A DNA stretch of 64,000 nt. It comes from Abelmoschus esculentus. Taxonomy: Eukaryota; Streptophyta; Magnoliopsida; Malvales; Malvaceae. The stretch covers positions 1,619,501 to 1,683,500 of the forward strand of contig JAUCBN010000055.1 of the NCBI GenBank assembly GCA_035048815.1, written 5' to 3'. The position numbers were made by a program, and so were the translations under genes. Under the pieces are notes generated by a model. It was not told the DNA's origin and made no database searches. It saw only the letters and a program-made list of their open reading frames with translations. Of the stretch, positions 45,801 through 58,909 are shown piece by piece (the stretch's first letter is position 1; the number at the start of each line of letters is the position of its first letter).

Positions 45801-48800
45801 TTACATAATTAAAAGGGTACTAACAATGTGGATTTACAGTCGGTTTTTAAAATGTGGTTTATATTTTTTTAGCTAAGCATCCAAAAAGGTTTCATGAAAG
45901 GTTAAAAAATGCAAGTTCTTTTGAAGGTATCAGAATATTTTTCAGGCAATATATGGTGAGTACTGAGTATATATCATGTGGAAGGTGTTAATAATATATA
46001 TATAAGTGGGCATATAAAATTTATGTCCCACTACTCTCCTGTGAAGCTGAGGACATATCCATTTATAAAAATTTGTTTCAAATTTGCTTTATACAAACAA
46101 TACCTTCATTTTTCTTGTTAACTGCAGAGTTCTGTTGTTTTATCCGATGGTGTTATCTGTAAACAATGATTATGCTATACTTTCTTCTGGCTTTTACCTG
46201 TTGATACTTGATATCAAATGATTCTATGTTGTGCATTTGATTGAATTATTACATTGGCAGATCAGTTATTGAGTTTTTTCCTCAACTTTTCTGTCCTTGC
46301 ATCACCCTAGTTCCAAGTGAATGAAGCTTTACTTATTAATTTCTTATCCTTCAAATATATATGCTAAATGCCTTTTTATTGTTCAATGTCAGTGGTGCAA
46401 AAGCAGTTGAAATTTTGGAAGCATATGAAGGGACATTAGAAGATGATTATCCACCGGATAATGAACGTTGTGAGCATGGTGAAATGCTTTTATATAAGGT
46501 ATTTCTCATAACTATTTGTATGTTTTTGCATGCATATGGATGTGGCTGGCTGACACGTTCATTATTTGGACATTCCAAATTTAGAATTTCTACTGATATA
46601 TAATTGGAGTAACTGGCTTGGTGTGGCTAGGGAGCCCAACTGAGCATGGTTTGAATTATCCATAACCAAATAAAGTAACATACGTACAAAATTTAAAGAA
46701 ACTAAAGCCTTTTTACCTTCTTTAATAAACAGGGTTCTATCTTGAATTAATTTTAGTTCTCACATGCCAGCATAAGACTGCCAATTTCTTCTCGAGTTCA
46801 TTTTCCCTTCTGCTTATATTTCTGCCAAAGTCTAGTATGCTTTTATGTAAAATTAGCATAATATTAGCAAGCCTAACCATTCTACTTTTAGCATGGCTTT
46901 TCATGATTCTATTGGTATAGCTGATAACTAAAATTAAGTAGCTTGAAGTTTACCTTATTCAATGATAGAGGACTAATGATGCTTTACCTTCTGGTCTTTT
47001 TTGGTTTAACACCAGTAACAATAATTCGAAATAGCTTAATCAATTTGATAATTCACCAGTGTCTAGAAGCCCCTGTAAAAGATAATATATCTGCTTAGAT
47101 TCATACCAACTGCTTATATTTTTCATAATAGATATATTAATAAAAAAGTGGTAGATCTGTTTTTGGATGTTTATTTGTTACTGTATCTTTCTCCAGATCT
47201 ATTTGCTAGAGGAATGTGGGTTTTTTGAGAGAGCACTTGAGGAATTGCACAAAAAGGAGCCAAAAATAGTAAGTGCCAACATACATAATGCCAAAACATT
47301 TTCTAAGTATTAAATTTTAGAATGTTCTTGAGTCTAGACATTAAAATTCTAACCAATTGTGCTCATCCAGGTTGATAAGTTGACTTACAAAGAACAAGAG
47401 GTTTCTCTCCTGGTGAAGCTTGGACGCCTAGAAGAAGGTGCCAACCTTTTTAAGGCTTTGCTCTCCATGAATCCTGACAATTATAGGTGAGCCTTACGTA
47501 TTTGATATCTCTCTTGATATACCTTGTTATTTTTTTCATAGAAAGTGATTTTATTTTATTATGTAGCACATCTTGAGGATATAGACTTCTTTTCTCATTG
47601 CCATGGTGTATTATTTTTCTAAAGTATATTTTTTGAACTAATAGCTTATGCCCATCCTACTTGTAGGATTGTTCACAATTCCTTTACCTTTAAATTTTTT
47701 TATGGATGACTAGAAAAATAGTCATTTTTGATATTCCATAATTTGTGGTGTTGTTAGACTGAACCTAATTAGTATATCTCTTATGTATCTGTTCACACAT
47801 TTGATCTTTTTGTATCTTTGAACTTTGTTTCATCAAACTGTGCTAACAATCTCTTAGGTGTTTTCTCAGATTGGGAAATGAAGGAAACTCAGTAGACAAT
47901 TATTAAATTCCATCTCCTTACATAATATAACCTTGTATATCATTGTATTTTATTGCTTTTATGGCTGGTTAGTGGGAAGCCAACTAACTTACAAGTTCTA
48001 TATTGTATATGTATATTTCTAGATATCATGAAGGCTTGCAGAAATGTTTTGTCCTGTATTCTGAAAATGGCAAATATTCTTCTGATGAAATTGATCAATT
48101 GGATGCATTATACAAATCACTTGCAAAAGACTACACTTGGTCATCTACAGTTAAGGTGATTCACTTGCGTTGTGTTTCTATTTTCTTATATATGGATGAT
48201 TCTGAATTTCTGATATGTTCATATTGCAAAATCCTTCCAGTTGTGAATATGCTAGTATCAAATGCTTTATTTGTCCTAGCTGTTAATCATATTAACTCCA
48301 CTACATGTTTGGATCTTTATATTTTATGAGTTCCAAACCAGTACCTTCAGATGTTCTTTTCATGGTATATTGCTCTATGTTGATTCTCTTTCTTTATCTT
48401 TACATATATTTGTAGAATAACGTTGATTTTGAATGAAAACCTTTGCTTTTTGAGGATCTGTCCTCTCCCGTCTATAAAGACGGGAGGGGAGCTGTCTCCT
48501 TACGCTTGTATGGATTGTTTTTTCTTGAAGGCTTGGATAAGAACCAATGCAATGAGATGAATCTACTATATTGTTTCTACTCAATCTTTATTCATAAATG
48601 ACGTGTGATAAAATGTTCTTTTGGTGTGATAACAGCAAGAACTGTAAGTGGTTAAATTCTACTTTCATGTAGTTCACCCTTAGAAGTTGATGTGGTGGCA
48701 GCATTGCATATTTGATTGCCAACTCTTTTACCAATGACTATCTTTGCCTTGTTCTTCAGTTAAACTGCCAATTTGTTTTCCTATACCAACCTTATAGGGT

Positions 48801-51800
48801 GGGAACATGACCACGATTTGACCAGGCATTGTCACAGCATAGTTGAAATTATAGGGATTTTAGAAATTTGATTCTTGCACTGAGGACAATTAAATTGTTT
48901 TCATTCTGTATACATTTTTATTACATATAAATGCATGTGAACTGTATTTATTGCTGTTAGTATGCACATCATTGACAATGAATGCCTACTTCACAATGTA
49001 TGATGATTTTTCTAGGACTTATATTAGAATTTTGTTTTCCCATATTTTAGAGGATACCACTTGATTTTCTTCAAGGAGACAAGTTCAGTGATGCAGCAGT
49101 TAATTATATAAAGCCACTTCTAACGAAGGTAGAAATGCAAATGATAATCAATTTTTTGGTGCTAGTTTGACTGCTCTTTATATTCTCTTGGGTAAAATAA
49201 TAGTAATACATTTTCTCTGCACTCTCAGGGGGTTCCATCTTTATTCTCAGATCTTTCTCCTTTGTATGATCACCCCGGCAAGGCAAGTTTGCTTATGTTC
49301 ATTTATTCTAAATGCAGAATTGTCTCTTTAAAAATGAATTCTCCTAAACTGCTCGACAACTTGTTCAGAGTTTGATTTAATTAGGACTGATTTTCCTGTC
49401 CTGTCTGAACTTAAACAGGCTGACATAATAGAGCAACTTGTTCTTGAGTTGGAGCATTCAATTAGGATTGATGGGAGATATCCTGATAGGTACTATATGC
49501 TTTCAACTCTTAAAGCAAATAAATATTTAGGTTTGCCCACCTTTGGAGGAAATATAAAATTTTAGCCCTTGTGTAGTGTTGTTGGATTCCTTGACAGTGT
49601 CAAAATATTTAGATATTTGGCGGGTTTGAGTGCATATTTTTCTGTTACTGCTTATTTTATATTCAAGTCATCATATATGCGTTGTTTCTGTGTGTATTTG
49701 TTTTTCCTTGCTAATGGACAAGATTGCATTTGCTATTATGCTGAGTTATTGATTTTCTATTGAGGGCAGGACAGAGAAGGAGCCCCCTTCAACACTTTTA
49801 TGGATTTTGTTCTTCTTGTCTCAGGTAGGTATCCTTCAGTTTTCTGTATCCCATTGGTCATGATCCTTTCTTCTTCTTCTTCTTCTTCTTCCTTTCATCA
49901 TATATTTGGTTTTCTTTTTTGCATCTTAATTTGTTAACTTTTGGACTTATTGCCAATTGCTGCAGCATTATGACAGAAGAGGACAGTATGATGTCGCTCT
50001 TTCAAAGATTGATGAGGCTATACAGCACACACCAACCGTAATTGATTTATATTCTGTCAAGGTTTGTTCTGGTCCTTGATCCTAAAACTTACATTGGTTA
50101 CATCTGCTGGGTTTCTTCTTTGAAACAAATTTGTAAAAATAAACAGTCCTCATGTATTTTGAATCTGTATTGTATAGTTTGTCTCACATCTAATGCGATA
50201 CTCTTGCCTGAAAACTCTTCAAGATATATTTTGTTTGGCTTATTATTTGTAAAATTTATCATCTACAGTACCGACTTTGATTGAATGTTATGTCATGCAA
50301 TAAATATTGCTAAGTTGATATACATATTCATATAAAATGGATGCTAATTTTTCTTTGTTGAATAAAGTCTTGATGACCGTTGGGCAAGTATATGACCTGC
50401 TTCCATGGGTTTAGTATTTTTGATACATGTCCGGTGTCTCTTTTGTGAACCTTTTCCCTTTGTCTTTTGTAAAATTTCTTGGAATTTTCTCAAAGCTGGA
50501 TTAGATATATATTAGTTGTTTCTTTGGTGACAGAGTCGGATATTGAAACATGCTGGTGATTTCTCAGCTGCGGCTTCATTGGCAGATGAAGCTAGGTGTA
50601 TGGATCTTGCAGATCGTTATATTAACAGTGAATGTGTCAAGCGTATGTTGCAGGCCGATCAGGTTCTAAAGCTTTTCTCCCCCATCTTCTCTCTTAATTG
50701 GAAATTTGTCATTGTTGAAATTTCTTTCACTAATTCTGTAATCTACCCGGATATTTTCCATTCTCGAAGGTGGCTTTGGCTGAAAAAACTGCTGTATTGT
50801 TCACAAAAGATGGGGACCAGCACAACAACCTTCATGACATGCAGTGCATGTGGTACTCCCCCTTTATATGTTTTATTTCCTTGGGCATGCTATCTCTGAT
50901 TGTAATTTGGATACTCCCACTGAGTGGTTTTCATCTTTGGAAGGTATGAACTTGCTTCGGGTCAAAGTTACTTTCGACAAGGTGATCTTGGACGAGCCTT
51001 AAAGAATTTTCTAGCTGTGGAGAAGCACCATGCTGATATTACTGAAGATCAATTTGATTTCCATTCATATTGTTTACGGAAAATGACACTCCGTGCATAT
51101 GTTGAAATGCTAAAATTTCAAGATCGGTTGCATTCACATTCTTATTTTCACAAAGCAGCATGCGGTGCCATCAGGTGAAGCATTTTTTCCTTAGGATTTG
51201 CAAGCTTTTAAACAATTCACAATAGACTTATTCTGTTTGATTTTGGTTGATGTAAAATGCTACCTAATCTCTCGTCTCCTTATTGTGGTGCTTTTAGTGT
51301 CTTTCCGCATATTGTTGATCTATACATGCTTGGGTCCTTCATTTTGAGTTGGGTTCATCTTTGCCTCCCTTTTTCCTTTTGTTTTTCTGGGAAACGATTG
51401 CATAGATTTCTGGTTCATTCATCATGTAATAGTTGATATCAACAACCATGCGATCTTTTGGTAGAGTGCTTGACTCTTAGTTCCTCCCGCCAGAGCTGAA
51501 ACACTAGCAACCTCAAATATAAAATAAAAACCACATGTTAATTGAGAGCTGTGATTATGCTTGCTGAACCTTGCTTTAAATATATGAAAAAAATTCTTTT
51601 ATTACTTTATTATGTAACATTAGAAAGTAATTTTCTGGCTTGACACATACCTTAGTTGCAGTAACTCCACTTGTTCAGAAAAGAAGTCTCAGGATCAAAT
51701 CCTTCTCCCTTAATGTTTTTATAACTGTTAATTGTCGAAAGGTGTAAATAATTAAATTTGCTTAAAACGAGTTCTTATGATATCTGGTTCAACTTTAATT

Positions 51801-54587
51801 TAACAATTAATATCAATTATACAAGGCATTATACTCCTATACTTTGCAATGTCATGTTGTCTTTAGAATATTCACATAATGGAAAGACCTAGTGATAAGT
51901 CGAACAAAATAAAATATTTTGCTTGGTAGTGTCAATTTCCTTTCTTTTATTTTTTTGTATGTTTATATTCTCATAATATTATTAGTGAAAGGGTTACTTG
52001 TCCCTTGTGTGCATCTTGCAAATTGTGATTGTGGCTAATTAAATCGTGGCTAATTAAATAGACAATGATCGTTCCTGGTTTGCTAACGAGTTAAGGATAG
52101 AGTTGCATGTACCGGGGTACTTGGTGGTGCTGCGACGAGCAACCCAACAATTAAGTTAAATACTTTTTGTGGGTGATCCATTGTACAGTTTCATGTCAGT
52201 GTTTCTATTTCAGAAACACTTTCCCAGAAATTGTTAATGACTTGCAGTTTCAAATTTATTATTTCTGCTTTGTGAATTGTGATAGCTGTTGGATTTTGAA
52301 TGCAGATGCTATCTAAAGTTGTACGATTCTCCATTAAACTCACCAGCTGAAGAAGAGGATAACACATCAAAGACTCCTTCTCAGAAAAAGAAAATGAAGA
52401 AGCAGAGAAAGGCTGAACGAGCTAAGAAAGTATATCAGCTTGTTTAGATGATTCTTGGATTACACTCTTTGATGATTTCATCTAAAGCTCTGCTTTGTTT
52501 CAGGAGGCAGAGGAGAAAAATGAAGAATCAAGTGCCAGTGGCAACTCCAAGTTTGGAAAACGACATATTAAACCTGTAGATCCAGATCCTCACGGAGAAA
52601 AGTTATTGAAGGTTATCTATTATTATTGCTTGTTATGTTTTAGATACCTGATTGAAGGTTTTGTTTTTTAAAGACATGTTTCCTTACTTCCTATTAAGCT
52701 ACGGTTCTATTTAATGTGTGTTTTTATAGACGGAGGACCCCTTAACAGAAGCATCTAAGTACTTGAAATTGCTTCAGAAGCACTCACCTGATTCTTTGGA
52801 GACACACTTGCTCTCTTTTGAAGTAAATATGAGAAAGCAGAAGATTCTGCTTGCCTTTCAGGTATTTTTATTTCCCTAGAACTGAAACAAGCCTGCTTCT
52901 CTTCATTGCACTTTTATCAGTTGAAGAACAATGGTTTTTCTCAGTTGGACTTTTATTAGTTCATGATCTCATATTGATGTTTTTGTGTTGTTTTTATTTC
53001 TTTTTTGTTTTGTGAAGGCTGTAAAGCAACTGTTAAGGTTGGATGCTGAGAACCCGGATTCACATCGTTGCTTGGTATTTGACGATTGCTATTTTGGATC
53101 ATCATTTTGTGCATCATCATGCACAAATACATTTGTTCTTTTTCCTTTTGACTTTGACCGACCCATCTAGTCTTTATGCTTCTCATTTGAATTTATTGCA
53201 ATGGACAGATTAAATTTTTCCATAAGGTGGACTCAATGCCTGCTCCAGTTACTGATGCAGAAAAGCTTGTTTGGAGTGTTTTGGAAGCTGAGCGCCCATC
53301 CATCAGATTCTCTTTGAAATGGCTTTATAATAGTTATTCTCCCAACTGGAATTTCACTTTTATTATGAGTCTTACTGTTTTGACGTTTTGATCCCTGATG
53401 CATTAAATTCCTTTATTTTCTATATCTGCAGTCAATTACAGGACAAAACTCTTTTCGAGGCAAACAAAGTTTTCCTTGGTAAACATGAAGGTAATTGGGA
53501 TTACTTGATGTGATGCATTCTAGGCTCCATGAGGTAGTTTGTATAGTTGTTCAATATATACTTCTCTGCTCTGCAGATTCTTTGATGCATAGAGTCGCAG
53601 TTGCAGAAATGTTGAATATTTTGGATCCAGCTAAGAAACTTGAAGCTGTTAAGTTAATTGAAGATTCATCCAATAAAGTAGTGCCAAAGTAATGCTTTTA
53701 GTGTATCATTTTTGACTTTTGATGTTGATTCCATGCTTTGCAACATCCTCTTGAAATTGGTTGTTTTACTTATCCAGGAATGGATCACTTGGACCAGTAT
53801 TGGAGTGGAAACTCGAGGACTGTATTGCAGTCCATAAACTCTTAGACAAGGTTCTTATTGATCAAGATGCCGCTTCGAGTAAGTATAGTTCTCCACATAA
53901 ATAGGGGTTTACGAAATTTCAACTCTACTGAACTTCTGAAATTAAATTGTTTTTAGCCAGAATCTTAATGGTATTGAATTTGGCATACTGTTATTTTATA
54001 TTGTAGGATTAGCTGTCCAAATTTAATACATTAACTTATGTCTTTCCTTTATATATATATGAATCACTGATTAAACCTTGTTTATAGGTGTCTTATTAGA
54101 CAATTTGCCGTTAACTTCTTTAGTCAGTTAGTAGTAGTAATCACTAATCCGTGCTTCGGATTTTTGATATTTGTTGCTGTTCTTGCATGCTGACTCATAA
54201 TTTGATCCGCATCCGTTTACCCTTTCTCATTAGAAGAGTTGTCAGACCTCGAGTATATAACAGATTGTCCTACAAATAATGGAAATTTGCATCTGGTGGT
54301 ATTGATAATTTGTTTAATGTAGAGAATGCTGTGGCCGAAAGAATTAACTTATTTTGGTATGGTAACTTTTTCTTTACACCACAGGATGGAAATCGAGATG
54401 TGCGGAGTACTTCCCTTACTCCACCTACTTTGAAGGTAGTCGCAGCTCTGCTGTGCACCACTCATCGAACAATCTGGACAGCAATACCACTGTGAACAGT
54501 GGTGAAAGCCATCCCGGAATCATAGGAAATGAAAATTCAGTTGCGTCAAACGGAAAACTGGAAGCATTTAAGAACCTTACCATTTGA
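42863..54587 (+). CDS. NAA15: NatA complex auxiliary subunit NAA15 (N-alpha-acetyltransferase 15)
   Basis: The large TPR subunit that wraps the catalytic subunit NAA10 and docks it on the ribosome for co-translational N-terminal acetylation. Twenty-six exons join in frame into 898 residues, starting MGASLPPKEANLFKLIV (42863-42913) and ending LEAFKNLTI (54385-54587). TPR helices run throughout (GLKAADQILKKFPDHGE; YRSDREYREAIKCYRNALRIDPDN; WYELASGQSYFRQGDLGRAL). A Lys-rich stretch QKKKMKKQRKAERAKK at the end of exon 18 may help ribosome binding. The length fits the Arabidopsis NAA15/OMA protein as I recall it. Two introns are unusual: the one after 49282 starts GC, and the one after 53306 starts AT. 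Intron 13 has a (TTC)n run at 49868-49891. Confidence 0.93.
53307..53431 (+). other. NAA15 intron with AT at its 5' end
   Basis: To keep the conserved ERPSISQLQ reading, exon 22 must end at 53306 (CATCAG) and exon 23 start at 53432 (TCAATTACAG). The intron then begins ATTCTCTTTG and ends TCTGCAG. Near the 3' end TTCCTTTAT resembles the U12 branch site TTCCTTRAY, its A about 16 nt before the acceptor. It could be a minor-spliceosome AT-AG intron or a mutated GT donor. Confidence 0.6.
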
Positions 54588-54811
54588 AGATGATGATGCT
54601 TATGTGCATCGAATGACATCAGAACGTAATGTGTTTGTACTGATGGATTGGATCGCGTTAATTTTACACCGCAAAGAGTGCATTTACCGCTGCTGCTGGG
54701 AAAATAATAGTGTTGGCTGTCCGGCATTCATTTGCAAATGTGTGTATAATTTATTTGCAGTAATGATTTTAGGGTTGATTATGTCTAGCTCCAAGTTCCT
54801 GCCCCAAAACT

Positions 54812-54832
54812 GGGGGGGGGGGGGGAGGGGGG
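54812..54832 (+). repeat. Poly-G run in the NAA15 3' region
   Basis: Fourteen G, one A, then six G, on the sense strand 225 bp after the NAA15 stop. Such a run can form a G-quadruplex in DNA or in the transcript if it lies within the 3' UTR. It is also a place where assembly errors in length are likely. Confidence 0.9.
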
Positions 54833-55518
54833 CTGTCAAATAGAAAATTTTTGGGTCAATGATTCTGAAAATTGTGTTTTAGCCTAGAAAAAGAAGATTC
54901 TAACTGTTTTAGAGCAGATATTTTGAGCAGCATGGTGTTTCATTGTCTTTTGTCATGTATAAATACCATAAATTTGGAAATTTTGCTACGTTGGAAAGAG
55001 TGGTATCATTTCTCTTATGGTCTGCTTTGCCATTTCTTCTACATTAGTAGTAAATTACAATTAAGCTACACGAGTTTTTATTTTTTATTTTTCATGATAT
55101 ACACTAGAGATTTTGCAGTCGGATTGTCTTTGATGCATTGTATGTCCAATAGATTGAACACAAATTATATTTGTTTACAAGATGGTAATAGGCCATATGG
55201 CGTCGAGCAATTATATCAATTTAAATTAGTTGAGGCTAAAAGACAATTTATATAGTACATACCTTTTTTCTACCATAATATTCTCGATGCATATACGAGT
55301 CTGGTGCATTTGTGATGCAATTTGCCGAAGATGAGAGGCTCGAATTGAGCTTAAAACGAAAGAATTCACCAAACCAAGTAACGCTCTTCAATGATTTTGC
55401 ACGTCAAGTTAACTAACAATCCCCTAAATTGCAACAGCATCAGGAGCTGAGCACCAGAAGCATTGAAGATACTATCTTCAACTGTTTCCTTCCCCTTCCC
55501 CTTCCCCTTCGCATGCTT
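54833..55518. other. Spacer between convergent NAA15 and RING genes
   Basis: This holds the end of the NAA15 3' UTR and the RING gene 3' UTR on the other strand. The motif CTTCCC is repeated four times at 55490-55508. No gene seen. Confidence 0.6.
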
Positions 55519-58286
55519 TCATTGATTCGTCTCTCTAGCCAATGGTGAAGCATTGCTTCTCTCATCAATCTCGCTTTTACATAGCGGACAAGTTGCATTG
55601 ATTTTCAACCACTTATCTACACACTCCACATGGAAGACATGTTCACATGGCAGCTCCCTCAGATCATCATCGTCGGCATAGTCTATCAAGCAAATGCAAC
55701 AAGTCTGCAATACCTCAACTAGGTTAGCTGCATTATGAGACAAAACTACCCGAGATGCTCCAAAATATCATTATATAAAATTAGCTTCTTCAGTTCCGTC
55801 CAGTTAAGTTCTAGAAATGGAAGTTTAAATAGTTGCAGTTTACATGAAAAGAATCCGTCAACAATTCTTAGCATTAAACTTACCGCATCTTCTCCAGACA
55901 TCAAACGTTCCTTTTCTGTCCCTGCAGCCAGGATTCCACATTCACCAGCTGAATCTTCCCCATCATTGAAGTTTCCAGTCTTCTTGGATTTAAACTTGTA
56001 GATTGGCAATGCATTTATAGATTCCGTGGTGGCTCCTCTAGTTGGTGAAAAATCCTCCCAAGCACCAAGGATGGTAATTATGCAAGGCAAGCAGCAACAA
56101 ATGGTGGCACATAGTATGAATGGCATTGCATATCCGATACAGCTAAACGTAAGGAACACTATACATAGTCTGCAATGAAACCAATAAACAGTTCACTAAC
56201 AGTTAAGAAATTGTGAATCTCAATCACAGCAGAATAATCAAGATTTTAGTCCCCGTCGTACCTGTACAAATTTGGAGCATCAGAAGGAGATGCGTGACCT
56301 CCAAATATCCAAACACTGCCAATAACAAACCACAGAGCAAAAAAGCAATCTAGGGACTTCTTCAAATGGTCAACTAATCCATTGAACCTGCATATTTGAT
56401 GCTAATTCTTCAACCAGTGACATCTAAATGATAATATATAGTCGACAGAAACTTCTGAGATACTATAACAACAGCTAATATTATAGTTTATTTGCATACC
56501 AATATTTTTAACCATATTACCTTTTTTGTGGCCATGACTCATGAGAGCTACTAAACCTTATTCTGTTAAAAGTTTTGGCTTCACTCTTTTTTATAATCAA
56601 CGGGTTTCAAATTTACATGTTTTCCTTTTGAGGAATAATTTATAAATAAGCTCAAATACTAACTGAATCATACAATGGAACTGTTTCATTCGCAGCTCAT
56701 CCGAATCTTCCAAACATCCAAAAACATGAATGTTGGTTCTTGAAATATTACTAAAAGAACAGATACAAGTCCACAAATAATCTTAAATTTGTGTTCATTT
56801 GTCTCAGTAGACAAGATAACTAGGCTACTTTTGCCCTCTCCAGCTTACATTTCGGAGTCGCATTAATCCAAAACATATTAGTAATTTATCACAAAAGAAC
56901 CACAGTTTCGGAGGGTATACTCGGAATCTATTCGGAATATACTTTGAACAAGTCTTGGCAGTCATCAAGTTTGAAGTCTAACATAACATAACTCAAAATT
57001 CATCCGCTAAACAATTTTTTTTTTCAACTATAAGTTGAAAATTGATGTGTTGAACCTTCAAATTCTTCCAAAAGTGTTACTATGTTTTTTATGCCATATT
57101 ACAGCAGCTTAACCTTAGTCCAACAAAGATTCTAAACGAAACCAACCAAAACATTGCGGGAGGCCGTGAGCCAATACATTTTTTAGGCTACTATAAAATA
57201 TACTGCTCGTCTGTCCCATTATATTTCTCTTATTGACTTGTTTTGGTCAACTTTTTTTAACTTTGACTCATTATTATTTAAAATTTATTATTTGTAAATA
57301 TATGAAAAAATTATTTTACAAACCTTCAATCTAGTAGTTTCATGTAGTTATAAATATATATTTTATAAAATTTAATTGTTTAAAATATTTAAAATAATCA
57401 TGGTCAAAGTAAAAAATGACTTTTAAAAGTCAATAAGGGACAAAATTAATGGGACCAAGGGAGTATTAATTAGTGTAGTAATCAAGGAAGTTTTTGATGC
57501 AAAGTACTTCCTAATCCACTCTATCCGATTTTGTTGTATCTAAAGTTAGAACAATGTGTAGTTTTTGTAACCCTAAAGTACATGTAAGGTAGCAACTGGA
57601 TAATAAATCGAAACACACCTTGTGCTTGAGGTTCCTGCAGTCTGAGTGTTCCCTGTAGCTGATTCAGTGTTCCCATTATTATCCTCATCAGAAGTTTGTG
57701 TAACTGAGATAGCTGTATACGTTGTAGACTCATTGGGATTGCCAAGAGAAGAATCTTGATGCGAGTGTGATACATCTTGCTCAGTACCCCAGTTGCGGTT
57801 CTGAAAGCGCCAATAAAGAATAGGAAGTGTTGCAACACAACCAGCTGCATAACCAACAATCCATGCAACCAATGGAGCTTGTGGCTTTTCATTTCTTGAC
57901 AATGATAGAACGACAATAGAAGCTATAATCTGACTGAGAGTCACAATTAACTCAACAGAAATCCATAATCCTGAATTTAAAGGGCTTCGGCGATGACGGC
58001 CATACCCCTCACTATTCCTTGGGAATGATGAAGTCCTCGAGTATAATCTGTGAAAGTCAAAAGACATCTGATTTGTGGGAGTTTGTGGGCTGCTTGATGG
58101 TCTATCTTCATTCTGTGTCAAGTCCACTCCCAAAGACTGCTCATCATGAGACCTGCTTGATGAAGTGTCATCATGCCTCATGATATCAATTATAAGCTCT
58201 TGATCATTACGGCTTTCCATACGTTCCATTATCAATGGATATTGGTCAGTTTGCTCAGTGCATTCTTTTGGAGAGGAACTGTCCAT
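55519..58286 (-). CDS. Multi-pass membrane RING-H2 protein, probable E3 ubiquitin ligase (At1g80400-like)
   Basis: Four coding exons on the minus strand (58286-57619, 56387-56262, 56169-55884, 55704-55519) join in frame into 421 residues. The first 100 residues are Ser-rich and polar. Membrane spans follow at about 107-130 (LWISVELIVTLSQIIASIVV), 137-159 (LVAWIVGYAAGCVATLPIL), one in exon 2 (CFFALWFVIGSVWIFGG) and a long Cys-rich hydrophobic stretch in exon 3. The C-terminal RING-H2 is C362-x2-C365-x14-C380-x-H382-x2-H385-x2-C388-x10-C399-x2-C402. All eight zinc ligands are present, so E2 binding is expected. The last acceptor was set at 55705 because it gives GEDA-TCCICL with no stop; a nearer AG leads to a stop. 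The gene is tail to tail with NAA15. Confidence 0.88.
57203..57463. mobile_element. Stowaway-like MITE in an intron
   Basis: The left end CTGCTCGTCTGTCCCATTAT and the inverted right end CTCCCTTGGTCCCATTAAT are the CTCCCTCYGTCCC type, and both are flanked by TA, the mariner/Stowaway target. It lies in the first coding intron of the RING gene and has no coding capacity. Confidence 0.8.
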
Positions 58287-58909
58287 CTAACTCTGGTGAC
58301 CCAATTAGAAGGTATAATAGTGTAGATCGCTTATAGACTTTCTATATCTATACAGTTTCCCCTCGCCAGACTTAATAAGCTGTGCCAAGCAATTTAAAAC
58401 ACTTGGCACTGCAAAAGCTACAACAAAGCCCCCAACTTTGTTCCCTCTTTACGCACAAAAGCTGCCACGAAATCAAGTGCAAAATCAATTATACTAATCA
58501 AGTCAACAATACCCATGTCATGAAATTTTAGGGAGAGCCTAAGTGTGTATGTAACTACTACCAAGTTATAACATAGCTACAACATTGCATAACTGGTAAG
58601 TAAGACTAAGCAGTAGCAGCATCCCAAATCGAAGCACCAATATTATAACTAGACAACAAATCAACCACAACATACATAAGATTGCAATTATTACACCAAG
58701 TGAATCAAATCACTTTGTGATGTCACCACAACATAAACAAAAGAAACAAGATCCTTAAAGTGTAAAGTACAGCGCAAGAAGACATAAAGCACTAGCAAGA
58801 CTTTCTGAAGACAAGAACAAACGTTTCTACTAAATCCATACCATTACCAATATAAACTAAAACTAACCAAGCAAAAGAATTCAACTTTTTAAACAATCAC
58901 AATAAAGGT

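Noticed and set aside
54529..55255. Several ORFs of 100-130 residues downstream of NAA15
   Set aside because: Biased toward Phe, Leu and Cys as random AT-rich DNA, no recognised domain, and overlapping the NAA15 3' end.
55705..55743. An ATG start in the last RING-gene exon giving a 74-residue RING protein
   Set aside because: The RING region splices in frame to upstream membrane exons through the acceptor at 55705-55706, so this ATG is intronic.
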